DNA of 64,000 nucleotides from Hyphomonas pacifica. Its GTDB lineage: Bacteria; Pseudomonadota; Alphaproteobacteria; Caulobacterales; Hyphomonadaceae. Shown one piece after another: positions 48,301 through 55,371 of this stretch; the first letter of the stretch is position 1, and each line of letters begins with the position of its first letter. Made by a program: the position numbers and the translations under genes. A model generated the notes under the pieces. That model saw only the letters and a list, made by a program, of their open reading frames with translations, had not been told where the DNA came from and did not search any database. Location of the stretch: the NCBI RefSeq assembly GCF_000682675.1, contig NZ_AWFA01000012.1, positions 1-64,000 of the forward strand, read 5' to 3'.

Positions 48301-49930
48301 CACGCTAAACGCCCTCATTAACGAGGCAAATGGAGCGCTTTCAGGTATCATTATTGCGCTTGGTCTGGAAGACGGAGCCAACATTCCTGGTCGTCTTCGC
48401 TATGATGTCCTCAGTGCACTGGCGCGCCATCCCGAAATTGCGACTGAGCGTCCAGTCAGGATCGTGCTTGCGACACGTGGCGGCCTGCCTGTGCTGGAGG
48501 AAACCGTAACAGACCCCGAAGTGGCTTTGGCTTTTGGCGCTATCAGCGTATTGGCGGCTGAGACGACACATTTGATGCCTCAGCATGTGGACTTCGCGGA
48601 TGACGGCAAGGCCACATCGCAAACGAATGCGCGGCGTCTTCTTGCTGAAGCGGGGCGTGAAAAGTTCGAACTGCAACTGGCCTGGCGCAAGCATCGCTGG
48701 CTGCGACGGTTCGAGCCTATTGAGCTGCCACGCGCTGAAAGAACACCGGATATTCTGAAACAGAAAGGTGTCTATCTGATTACGGGTGGCTTGGGCGGTA
48801 TCGGGCGTACTCTCGCCCGACAGCTTGCCGAAAAAGTATCTGCACGGATTGTGATGACCACACGAAATGCAGTGCCTCCCCGTGACGCGTGGGATGACCT
48901 GCTGGCAGGCGCTTCCGGCGGGGGCAGGATGGCCAGCGTGATCAAGACTGTTCGTGAGATTGAATCTCTTGGGGGAGAAATTCACATTGAACAAGCGGAT
49001 GTCGTTGACCGAGAGGCCATGCAGGGCGTTGTTGACCGCACCCGTGAAGCATGGGGGGAGATCTCCGGGATTATTCACGCGGCAGGTGTTCCTGGGAATG
49101 GCAATCTTCTGGCTCTTGAAACGGAACAGGAGGTGACAGAGACATTCGCTCCGAAAGTTGATGGTCTGCGCGTGCTGGCTGATGTTCTGGGTGACACAGA
49201 GCTCGACTTTGTTGCTCTGATGAGCAGTATCAATGCAGTCAGGGGGATTGCGGGCAATGCAGCTTATAGCTCTGCCAATGCTTTCCTTGATAGTTTTGCC
49301 GCCTCGAATGAGCGTCCAGCGGCATGGGAAAACATTCTGCTCTTCAACTGGGAGGCCTGGCGTGATGTTGGTATGGCCAGCCGAGTTGATCGCTCGCGGA
49401 TGAACCCGGATGAACGCGACCTTCTCTACAGGGTTTCGATTACCCCGGATGCGGGGGCAGATATTTTTCAACGTGTTCTTGCCTCTGATGTCGATCAACT
49501 TGTCGTGTCAAACTACAATTTGGCCTTCGTACTCATGCAGGAACGCGCGGAGTTGATTTTGCGCGCCCATGGAGCGGATACGTCCCAAGCGAATGCCGAG
49601 GGGGCTGCATTCTCTGCTGCAACGGGGGATGTTTCAGCGTCCATTGCGGCAAGGTTTGGCCGTGAGGAAGAGCAGCAGATCGCCATGATCTGGGAAGAGC
49701 TTCTTGGGGGTGAAATGCAAGGACCTCACGAGAACTTCTTCGAACGTGGTGGTCATTCGCTGATGGCGACGCGTGTCTTGTCCCGGCTGAATGCCGTCAC
49801 CGGCGTGAAGCTGACCTTGCGTGACATATTTGACTCTCCCACGATTGGAGAACTCGCCGATTGCGTTGTATCGCATCGTGATGACTCTCAGGATAGTCAG
49901 GATACTGATCGTGAGGAGTTTGTGATTTGA
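45377..49930 (+). CDS. M7: PKS module KS-AT-KR with a PCP-like carrier, between the two NRPSs
   Basis: The protein has 1517 residues from the ATG at 45377 (MDKTRQSSD), which overlaps the NRPS1 stop. An in-frame upstream extension to 45179 lies inside NRPS1 and has no conserved sequence. KS is about 14-440 with VQTACSTS (Cys185), EAHGTAT (His321) and His361, the signature of KS domains that accept aminoacyl chains from a PCP. AT is about 530-850 (GHSIG Ser622, HAFH 718-721; malonyl type). KR is about 1130-1310 (GGLGGIG, Tyr1297). There is no DH. The carrier motif is GGHS (Ser1461), like a peptidyl carrier. It should extend the glycyl chain by two carbons to a 4-amino-3-hydroxybutyryl (statine-like) unit. 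The acidic tail DTDREEFVI probably docks to the TubC-type domain of NRPS2. Confidence 0.94.
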   Translation: MDKTRQSSDFPAHAIAIVGMAGRFPDAPDLDSFWRNVVEGHESLRTFDAESMAAAGIPPELQANPDFVPKGTVLDDTDMFDADFFGVSAGEARIIDPQQRIFLECAWEALEHAGYAPGQIEDPVGVYAGTGMNTYLMAHILSDRSVAETAGGYQLMLGNDKDFLCTRVSYKLDLRGPSATVQTACSTSLVAVEMACRALSRGECDMALAGGVSINFPSSTGYLYQEGMIFSPDGHCRPFDEKAKGTRAGAGAGVVTLKRLDDALRDGDTIHAVIRGIAVNNDGAAKAGYTAPSIDGQAEVIAMAQTLADVDPRTIGYIEAHGTATPLGDPIEIAALTQVFRYETDDVGFCRLGSLKANIGHLDAAAGVAGLIKAALVLREGVIPPLVNYSRPNPKLELDTSPFVASAEATEWTGNGAPRRAAVSSFGIGGTNVHAVLEQAPVAVPAIASRKHQLLVLSARTKEALTTVSSRLADHIGKGTSQSLADIAWTLQAGRTEFPVRRFVIAGDGEEATAALSRSFTPRRHEGGARQVAFLFSGQGSQYAGMGQDLYAGEPVYRAAIDQCNGILKYMDLDLCKVLFEGSDEDLAKTSIAQPALFATEYAMAKLWQSWGVEPAAMMGHSIGEYVAAHLAGVMTLEEALLLVAERGRLMHAMPAGAMATVQLGGDQVRSRLPDGVEIAAINAPELTAISGSASEVEAFLTRLESEGVGVRRLHTSHAFHSSMMEVALEPFRAAAAKVNLKEPQVPYISNVTGTWITPEQAVSPDYYAKHLRQAVLFEQGLQELARNPGLFLLEVGPGIALSSLAGISLDNAQHRIASSMRHPRDSQHDMIPALNAVGGMWAAGVPIDWAALHGETSSVHRVPLPTYPFERTRHWVDPKPDGGFMQASAVQVNDPLLEVFSPEAGLGQFLQAPTWTQVPADTMQAPAFSGKWVVLADNAAFGKALASGFETGGAEALLGTPSGTCAGDAADSIRTLNALINEANGALSGIIIALGLEDGANIPGRLRYDVLSALARHPEIATERPVRIVLATRGGLPVLEETVTDPEVALAFGAISVLAAETTHLMPQHVDFADDGKATSQTNARRLLAEAGREKFELQLAWRKHRWLRRFEPIELPRAERTPDILKQKGVYLITGGLGGIGRTLARQLAEKVSARIVMTTRNAVPPRDAWDDLLAGASGGGRMASVIKTVREIESLGGEIHIEQADVVDREAMQGVVDRTREAWGEISGIIHAAGVPGNGNLLALETEQEVTETFAPKVDGLRVLADVLGDTELDFVALMSSINAVRGIAGNAAYSSANAFLDSFAASNERPAAWENILLFNWEAWRDVGMASRVDRSRMNPDERDLLYRVSITPDAGADIFQRVLASDVDQLVVSNYNLAFVLMQERAELILRAHGADTSQANAEGAAFSAATGDVSASIAARFGREEEQQIAMIWEELLGGEMQGPHENFFERGGHSLMATRVLSRLNAVTGVKLTLRDIFDSPTIGELADCVVSHRDDSQDSQDTDREEFVI

Positions 49931-52900
49931 CCGCGGCGGAACTCCTGTCAGAGTTGCGTGCCAAAGGCATTGAGGTCTCCCCCGGGGATGGCAAACTGCG
50001 CGTCAATGCGCCTTCCGGGGCTTTGACGCCCTCTTTGCGTGAAAGCATTACCGCGAACAAGCAGGCCCTTCTGGATCTTTTGTTATCACCTGATCTGGAC
50101 GAGATTCCTCTGGAGCGTGTGTCCCGGCAAGATGCATTGCCCTTGTCACACTTTCAGGAAAGGCTCTGGCTGCTCCAGCAACTGGACCGGCAAGGGACGG
50201 AATACAATCTTGTCACGGTCTGGCCCATGGGCGCAGGGGTGGATGCAGGGCGTCTGGATATTGCTATACGTAAAGTATTGTCGAGGCACGAAATTCTTCA
50301 TACGGCCTACAGACGAGATGGGGATGTTCTGAAGGCTGTATTGCTTCAGGCTGACGCCGTACACATTGATCGTGAGGATTTAAGCTCACTTTCCGAAAGC
50401 GAGCAGAATGCTCACCTTGATCAGGAAGTCGCCCGGCAGACAGCCTTGCCGTTTGATCTGGAGCTGGGCGGAGCTTTCCGCACAATTGTATATGATCTTG
50501 GTGGGCGAGGATCCGCTATTCTTGTTGCCGCACATCATATCATTGTCGATCATTGGTCAATGTCGCTGTTGAAGCAGGAATTGCAGTCTTCCCTTGATGA
50601 TGACGCCTATCCTTACCATGCTGCAGAGGTGCAGTATACGGATTACTCGGTTTGGGCGCGTAAGGTTGAACAAACTCATTCCATGAGCGCGGCGTTGGAC
50701 TGGTGGGGCGAATATCTGGCCTCTCCGCCGGAGCTGTGCGCCTTCGATGCTGACATGGCCCCCAGCATGCAGGGCACAGGTGCCAGCGTGTCGTTCATGT
50801 GGGATGAGACGCTGTCATCAGGTCTTGGAAATTTCGCGCAGTCAGAAAGTGCAACGGTATATATGTGCCTGGTTGCCGCCTGTGCCGCTATGCTTAACCG
50901 GCAGACTGGGCAGGAAGACATTCTCATCGGCACGGCTGTCGGGGCGCGTTACCGGCCCGAGTTTGAGACCATTATAGGTCCGTTCGTGAACTCTATTGCC
51001 CTGCGTTTGCAGGTCGATCAGAAGGTCTCTTTCCGTGCTCTGGTGGCACAGGCCCGCGAAGCGGTGCTGGAGACCAGTTCCCGAGCTGAAGTGCCCTTTG
51101 AGGCAGTTATTGAGCGTGTGCAGCCGACGCGAAATCTCAGCCGCTCATTGCTGTTCCAGACTGCCGTCGTAATGCAGAATGCCTGGGAGGGGCAGTCGGA
51201 AGCCATTCATGGCGGCGGCGCCATTCACGATCTCACCTGGTTCATTCGCCCCTTGGAGGGGCGTTTTGTCGGGTCGATGGAGTATCGATCCGATATTTAC
51301 AGTCAGCAGACAATACAGGGCCTGTTGATACGGCTTGAGGCTTTCCTTCGCGGTGCCATTGCTTCGCCGGACCGTCCAATTGGGGAAATTCCGGTTTATG
51401 TTGGTGATGAACGCCAACATCTGATTGAGGCCTTCAACCCACCGGCGAGCGAGTATGACCACTCGCCAGTTGCGGCACAGTTCGCGCGGATGGCCAGTCA
51501 GTATCTCTCGCGCCCGGCGGTGACCTTTGCCGGGGAAACGTTCAGCTATGGACTGCTTAATGCGCGTGTGAACCAGGTAGCGCACCGCCTGATCGATATG
51601 GGTATCGGCAAGGGGGATATTGTCGGGGTCTGTGTTCAGCGCGGCCACGGTTTGCTGGAATCCCTTCTGGGTGTGCATCGTGCAGGTGCCGCCTATTTGC
51701 CGCTGGATCCTGATTTTCCGCAGGGTCGTCTTGAATACCAGCTGTCAGACAGTGGGGCGAAAGCCTTACTGGCGGAGGCGTCATTTTCGGAAAAGCTGGA
51801 CTTGCCGGAAGGGCTGCTCACACTGGATCTGCAGCAGGATGCCGATGCACTGGCTGCGTGTCCTGATCATGAACCAGACGTTCAAGTCTTGCCTGAAGAC
51901 ATCAGTCATCTGATCTATACGTCAGGATCCACGGGGCGCCCGAAGGGAGTCATCATCCGGCATGGCTCTGTCTCCAACGCGTTCTCTTCCTTACGCCGAG
52001 AGCCCGGAATAGGGGCTGAAGATGTTGTTGCCGCGACGACGACAGCGTCCTTTGACATTGCGGGCGTGGAATTGCTGCTGCCTCTGACAGTCGGGGCGCA
52101 TATCCAGATTCTGTCGAGAGAGATTGCAACAGATGGTAAAGCGCTAGCCAAGGCACTGGATGCCTGTTGTGCGACGATCGCCCAGGCCACTCCGTCTGCG
52201 TGGCGCATGCTGGTCGAGGCGGGATGGCAAGGCGGACCTCACATTCGTGCGATCACAGGCGGAGAGCCTCTGACGCGCGACCTTGCGGACAAGCTGCTCT
52301 CGCGTGTCGGCTCCCTCTGGAACGGCTACGGCCCGACCGAGACAACTATTTATTCCTCGGGCTGTTTCATTTCGCCGGATGGGGAAGGCATCAGCATTGG
52401 CAAGCCCCTATCCAATACCCGCATCTATGTTCTGGATGCCAATGATGAGATCGCTCCGGTCGGTATGCGCGGAGAGATCTGTATTGCCGGTGATGGTGTT
52501 GCTGTCGGATATCATGATATGCCTGCCGAGACTGAGACAAAGTTTCGGCCGGATCATTTTGCTGCGTCAGCGGATGGGGCTGGCCTCTATTACCGCACAG
52601 GCGATGTAGGCCGCTGGTCATCCGATGGCAGGCTATATCACCTCGGGCGCAGAGACCATCAGGTAAAAATCCGTGGGCTGCGTATCGAACTGGGAGAGGT
52701 GGAGTCTATCCTGCTGGCATCACCCGCAATTCGTCAGGCAGTCGTCATCGTCAGCGAAGCTGGAGAGGGGGATCAGCGTCTCGTCGCATATGTCGTTTTC
52801 GAGCCTGGCAGTGAAATGACCGCGAGTGAAGTTCGCCGCCTGGCGAGAGATCGCCTGCCCAATTACATGGTGCCCTCCGTGATTGTCGAACTCACGGCTC

Positions 52901-53223
52901 TGCCCATGACTCCGAACGGCAAGGTCGACCGCAAGGCGCTGCCAGACCCATACAGCCAGGCCATGCAGCGCATGGTTCGTATACCGCCCGCACAGGGCTT
53001 TGAGGCTGACCTTGCAGCCATCTGGAAAGATTTATTGCAGGTGCAGGAAATCGGTGCAGAAGACAATTTTTTCGATCTTGGCGGGCATTCGATATTGACG
53101 CTGCGCGTTGTGGCACGGGTGGAAGAGATGCTAGGATTGTCGCTTGATCCCCGGCTTATGTTCTTCCAGAACCTAAGACAAATTGCGGCCCAGCTGCGTC
53201 GTGATTCCGAGGGTGAGGGATGA
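49927..53223 (+). CDS. NRPS2: docking-C-A-PCP, terminal module without thioesterase
   Basis: The 1098-residue protein starts at TTG 49927, sharing TTGA with the M7 stop. GAGGAG at 49913-49918 gives good spacing and supports that start. A TubC-type docking domain (about 1-55) is followed by C (about 70-490) with HHIIVDH at 203-209, where His replaces the Gly of HHxxxDG. A is about 515-1000 (YTSGSTGRPKG 664-674, YGPTET 801-806), and the PCP has Ser1055 (GGHS). Specificity positions read D-I-V-Q-I-G-G-I-Y. This partly resembles glycine-type codes but I cannot assign it; a small or unusual residue is possible. The protein stops 44 residues after the PCP serine, with no thioesterase, reductase or terminal C domain. 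Release must therefore be done in trans, most simply by the two hydrolases directly downstream or the type II thioesterase. Confidence 0.94.
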   Translation: MTAAELLSELRAKGIEVSPGDGKLRVNAPSGALTPSLRESITANKQALLDLLLSPDLDEIPLERVSRQDALPLSHFQERLWLLQQLDRQGTEYNLVTVWPMGAGVDAGRLDIAIRKVLSRHEILHTAYRRDGDVLKAVLLQADAVHIDREDLSSLSESEQNAHLDQEVARQTALPFDLELGGAFRTIVYDLGGRGSAILVAAHHIIVDHWSMSLLKQELQSSLDDDAYPYHAAEVQYTDYSVWARKVEQTHSMSAALDWWGEYLASPPELCAFDADMAPSMQGTGASVSFMWDETLSSGLGNFAQSESATVYMCLVAACAAMLNRQTGQEDILIGTAVGARYRPEFETIIGPFVNSIALRLQVDQKVSFRALVAQAREAVLETSSRAEVPFEAVIERVQPTRNLSRSLLFQTAVVMQNAWEGQSEAIHGGGAIHDLTWFIRPLEGRFVGSMEYRSDIYSQQTIQGLLIRLEAFLRGAIASPDRPIGEIPVYVGDERQHLIEAFNPPASEYDHSPVAAQFARMASQYLSRPAVTFAGETFSYGLLNARVNQVAHRLIDMGIGKGDIVGVCVQRGHGLLESLLGVHRAGAAYLPLDPDFPQGRLEYQLSDSGAKALLAEASFSEKLDLPEGLLTLDLQQDADALAACPDHEPDVQVLPEDISHLIYTSGSTGRPKGVIIRHGSVSNAFSSLRREPGIGAEDVVAATTTASFDIAGVELLLPLTVGAHIQILSREIATDGKALAKALDACCATIAQATPSAWRMLVEAGWQGGPHIRAITGGEPLTRDLADKLLSRVGSLWNGYGPTETTIYSSGCFISPDGEGISIGKPLSNTRIYVLDANDEIAPVGMRGEICIAGDGVAVGYHDMPAETETKFRPDHFAASADGAGLYYRTGDVGRWSSDGRLYHLGRRDHQVKIRGLRIELGEVESILLASPAIRQAVVIVSEAGEGDQRLVAYVVFEPGSEMTASEVRRLARDRLPNYMVPSVIVELTALPMTPNGKVDRKALPDPYSQAMQRMVRIPPAQGFEADLAAIWKDLLQVQEIGAEDNFFDLGGHSILTLRVVARVEEMLGLSLDPRLMFFQNLRQIAAQLRRDSEGEG

Positions 53224-54005
53224 CGCCGTTCTATTTTGGATCGCGAGAGCGGCGGCTGTTTGGCGTTTATCATCCAGCGCAGGGCGGGGGTGGAAGCCGC
53301 GCCGTTGTGATGTGCTATCCTTGGGGATACGAATATGTGAACGCCCACCGCTCACTTGTGAAGCTGGCGAGTCTTCTGTCTCAGGAAGGTTATCATGTCC
53401 TGCGCTTTGACTATTTCGGCACAGGGGATTCAGCTGGCGAAGACCATGAAATGACGCTTCAGGGATCACTGAGCGACATTTCCATGGCGATTGAAGAGCT
53501 GAAAGACTTGAGCGGAGCAGATCATGTGTCCGTGATCGGCCTGCGTGTGGGGGCGGCGCTTGCTGCGCAGGCGGCAAGAAAATGGCCTGACGATATTTCG
53601 TCCCTGGTTCTGTGGGATCCGATCCTCAAGGGCGCAGAGTATTTGCAGGAACTTTACTTGCTGGATGACTCCATGCGCATTCCCGGTGTTGGCCCGGCCG
53701 CGCAGTTTTCGCCGGAGCGGGGAGGTGGCCGTGAAGTGATGGGGTTTCCTGTTACAGATGCCCTGGCATCCGAATTCTCGGGTCTGGATGTTGTCAGCAC
53801 TATCTCGGAACTGAAACTTCCGGTTTTCATGGTCGCCATCCGTCCTGTTCCGGGGCAGGCGGACGTGGCGTATGAATTGTCGTCCCGCGATGGTAGCGGT
53901 TTTGAGCTGATTGATGATCAACCCGTCTGGCATGAGGAATGGCCGGATAATGTGGGCGTTATTCCTGTCACTGTTCTAAACCGGATCGTCTCATGGATGA
54001 ACTGA
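53220..54005 (+). CDS. Alpha/beta hydrolase-fold protein lacking the serine nucleophile (exosortase-associated hydrolase 2-like)
   Basis: The 261-residue protein has an alpha/beta hydrolase layout (VLRFDYFGTGDSAGE at about 60-75). At the nucleophile elbow, where GxSxG is expected, it reads GLRVGAALA, so Arg replaces Ser. This GLR(x)GA elbow is, from memory, typical of the 'hydrolase 2, exosortase A system-associated' family. No exosortase or polysaccharide genes are nearby. The ATG overlaps the NRPS2 stop (ATGA), and the 3' end overlaps the next hydrolase by 13 nt, so it is tightly tied to the NRPS arm. The missing nucleophile suggests a binding, scaffold or acyltransfer-assisting role rather than ordinary hydrolysis. 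Pairing with the next gene is conserved-looking and may form a heterodimer (inference). Confidence 0.8.
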   Translation: MTPFYFGSRERRLFGVYHPAQGGGGSRAVVMCYPWGYEYVNAHRSLVKLASLLSQEGYHVLRFDYFGTGDSAGEDHEMTLQGSLSDISMAIEELKDLSGADHVSVIGLRVGAALAAQAARKWPDDISSLVLWDPILKGAEYLQELYLLDDSMRIPGVGPAAQFSPERGGGREVMGFPVTDALASEFSGLDVVSTISELKLPVFMVAIRPVPGQADVAYELSSRDGSGFELIDDQPVWHEEWPDNVGVIPVTVLNRIVSWMN

Positions 54006-54940
54006 CAGCACAGATCACGGAACGGGCGATCAAGATCGGGGGCGGCGAACAAGTTGCGGCCATCCTGGCGCGGCCTGTGGAGGATACAAGCCTTCCTGCG
54101 ATTGTTATTCTCAACACAGGTGTTGCCCATCGTGTGGGTCATCACAGGAAATTTGTGACCCTGTCCCGGCGTCTTGCGAATAACGGACACATAGTGGTGC
54201 GCTTCGACTTTCCTGGCCTTGGGGACAGCCCGGCCATGACGGGAGAAGATACGCTGCTCGATACTAATATGGCATCCATTCGCGATGTGCTCGACTGGAT
54301 GGATGCCACCCTGGGGCGGCGCAGAATTGTCCTTCTTGGATTGTGTTCGGGAGCGGACCAATCTATCATCTATGCCAGCCGTGATCCTCGTGTGAATGGG
54401 GCAATTCTGCTTGACCCGTCCATTCCTCGGACACGCAGATATTACGTGAATGATTTGTACAAGCGCTTGATGCGCCGTTCTTTCTGGACAAATATCCTGT
54501 CCGGGCGCGGACGTGTATGGAACAAGGTGCGTCGCGTTCTTCACCGGCAGACCGGCCCTCAAATGACTCTGCCTGGTCAGTTCTCCCGCCCAAATCTGGA
54601 ACATCCGGAAGCGATTGCCTTTCTGGAGAATGTCTATCAGGGCGCGATGGATCATCATGCGGAACTGCTTGCCGTGTTTACCGCAGGGCCTCACTATCAG
54701 CATAATTACCGTAGACAGATTATTGATGCCTTGCCGGGGGTGGATTTTGGAGACCGGCTGAAGCTGTATTTCCTCAAGGAATGCGACCATACATTTCTTC
54801 GTGAGGCGCAGCGCGAGCGTCTGTACACCATCATAGCTGACTGGCTGGCGCAGAGGTTTCCTGCTCTGGAGGAGGTGCGCGTTGATGTTGGGCAGACAGA
54901 AGAAACCGGCGATCCGGATATGGAGATCGAGGAGTTCTAG
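53993..54940 (+). CDS. Alpha/beta hydrolase with Cys at the nucleophile elbow (exosortase-associated hydrolase 1-like)
   Basis: In this 315-residue alpha/beta hydrolase-fold protein the oxyanion region VVRFDFPGLGDSP (about 68-80) is clear. The elbow reads LGLCSGADQS (about 114-123), placing Cys at the nucleophile position. A plausible catalytic His lies in ECDHTFLRE (about 260-268). It resembles, from memory, the 'hydrolase 1, exosortase A system-associated' group that travels with the family of the preceding gene. As the last gene of the plus arm, after an NRPS with no release domain, it is the best candidate for an in-trans chain-release enzyme (hydrolysis, cyclisation or transfer to an acceptor). 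The C-terminus is a strongly acidic tail ending MEIEEF, reminiscent of the acidic tails of M6 and M7. A terminator follows 55 bases after the stop. Confidence 0.8.
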   Translation: MDELTAQITERAIKIGGGEQVAAILARPVEDTSLPAIVILNTGVAHRVGHHRKFVTLSRRLANNGHIVVRFDFPGLGDSPAMTGEDTLLDTNMASIRDVLDWMDATLGRRRIVLLGLCSGADQSIIYASRDPRVNGAILLDPSIPRTRRYYVNDLYKRLMRRSFWTNILSGRGRVWNKVRRVLHRQTGPQMTLPGQFSRPNLEHPEAIAFLENVYQGAMDHHAELLAVFTAGPHYQHNYRRQIIDALPGVDFGDRLKLYFLKECDHTFLREAQRERLYTIIADWLAQRFPALEEVRVDVGQTEETGDPDMEIEEF

Positions 54941-54994
54941 AACGGCTTGAGTTTGCTTGCTGAATTGCCGTGCCTTTGTCTCGGAATCAGCACC

Positions 54995-55028
54995 AAAAGC
55001 CGGACCGGGCGTTGCCCGTCCGGTTTTT
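54995..55028 (+). terminator. Rho-independent terminator of the plus-strand arm
   Basis: The stem pairs CCGGA and CGGGC with GCCCG and TCCGG around a GTT loop, with a single bulged C, and is followed by five T. An A-run precedes the stem, so it could also act in reverse. It lies 55 nt after the stop of the second hydrolase. Confidence 0.85.
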
Positions 55029-55262
55029 GCATTTTCGGTCCTTGCAGATGGAGCAGCGCTCCATGTGAGACAGGGACAAATTCATGGGTTGGAGTGGATC
55101 TGCTACGCCCCTGTGCACATGGGCGCCGTCCATCCGCGTGAAGCCGAGGGGATAATCGGGAGGGTCCCCGAAAGCTTCGGACCCGCCGCGAGCCATGTCA
55201 CAGGCCGCGACAGGCATGAGTATACGCTCGCGAGATAGGGGGGCGGAAAACTATTCTCACAG
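55029..55262. other. Gene-free, hairpin-containing stretch between the terminator and the right repeat
   Basis: No convincing gene is seen in these 234 bp. Two stable hairpins stand out: a perfect 7-bp stem with a 3-nt loop at 55048-55064, and a stem at 55162-55184 pairing GGGT with ACCC and CCGAA with TTCGG with two unpaired C. A run of six G occurs at 55248-55253. I checked by eye for tmRNA, SRP, RNase P and 6S RNA marks and common riboswitch cores and recognised none. A small structured RNA or the leader of the folate genes remains possible. Confidence 0.4.
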
Positions 55263-55314
55263 GCTTTGATTTCGTTCGGGAAAACCTGCCAGGTTTGTCG
55301 GATTGCGGCAGTCT
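55263..55314. repeat. Right copy of 52-bp direct repeat bounding the PKS/NRPS cluster
   Basis: This copy matches 1-52 at 51 of 52 bases in direct orientation. It lies 57 bp before the folP start, beyond the terminator of the last cluster gene, so the pair brackets all biosynthetic genes and nothing else. The sequence contains short inverted CTGCC/GGCAG words. It does not resemble the 3' end of a tRNA, and I cannot identify it as part of a known gene. It could be an attachment or insertion-target duplication. Confidence 0.9.
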
Positions 55315-55371
55315 GCCAGTTGTTAGGTGCGCCCGCAGGCGCTAACGGTGCAGCGCAGAAAGGATGCGCGG

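Noticed and set aside
54957-55238. Reading frame of 93 codons on the plus strand (and one on the minus strand) between the cluster and folP
   Set aside because: No ribosome site, a terminator hairpin inside the plus frame, and no recognisable protein features; likely chance.
55263-55314. The 52-bp repeat as the 3' end of a tRNA gene (classic attachment site)
   Set aside because: No TpsiC-arm sequence, acceptor stem or cloverleaf can be drawn from it or the bases just upstream.
1-55314. CRISPR array, insertion sequence or transposase within the cluster
   Set aside because: No tandem repeat-spacer pattern and no transposase or integrase-like protein was found in any frame that could be a real gene.
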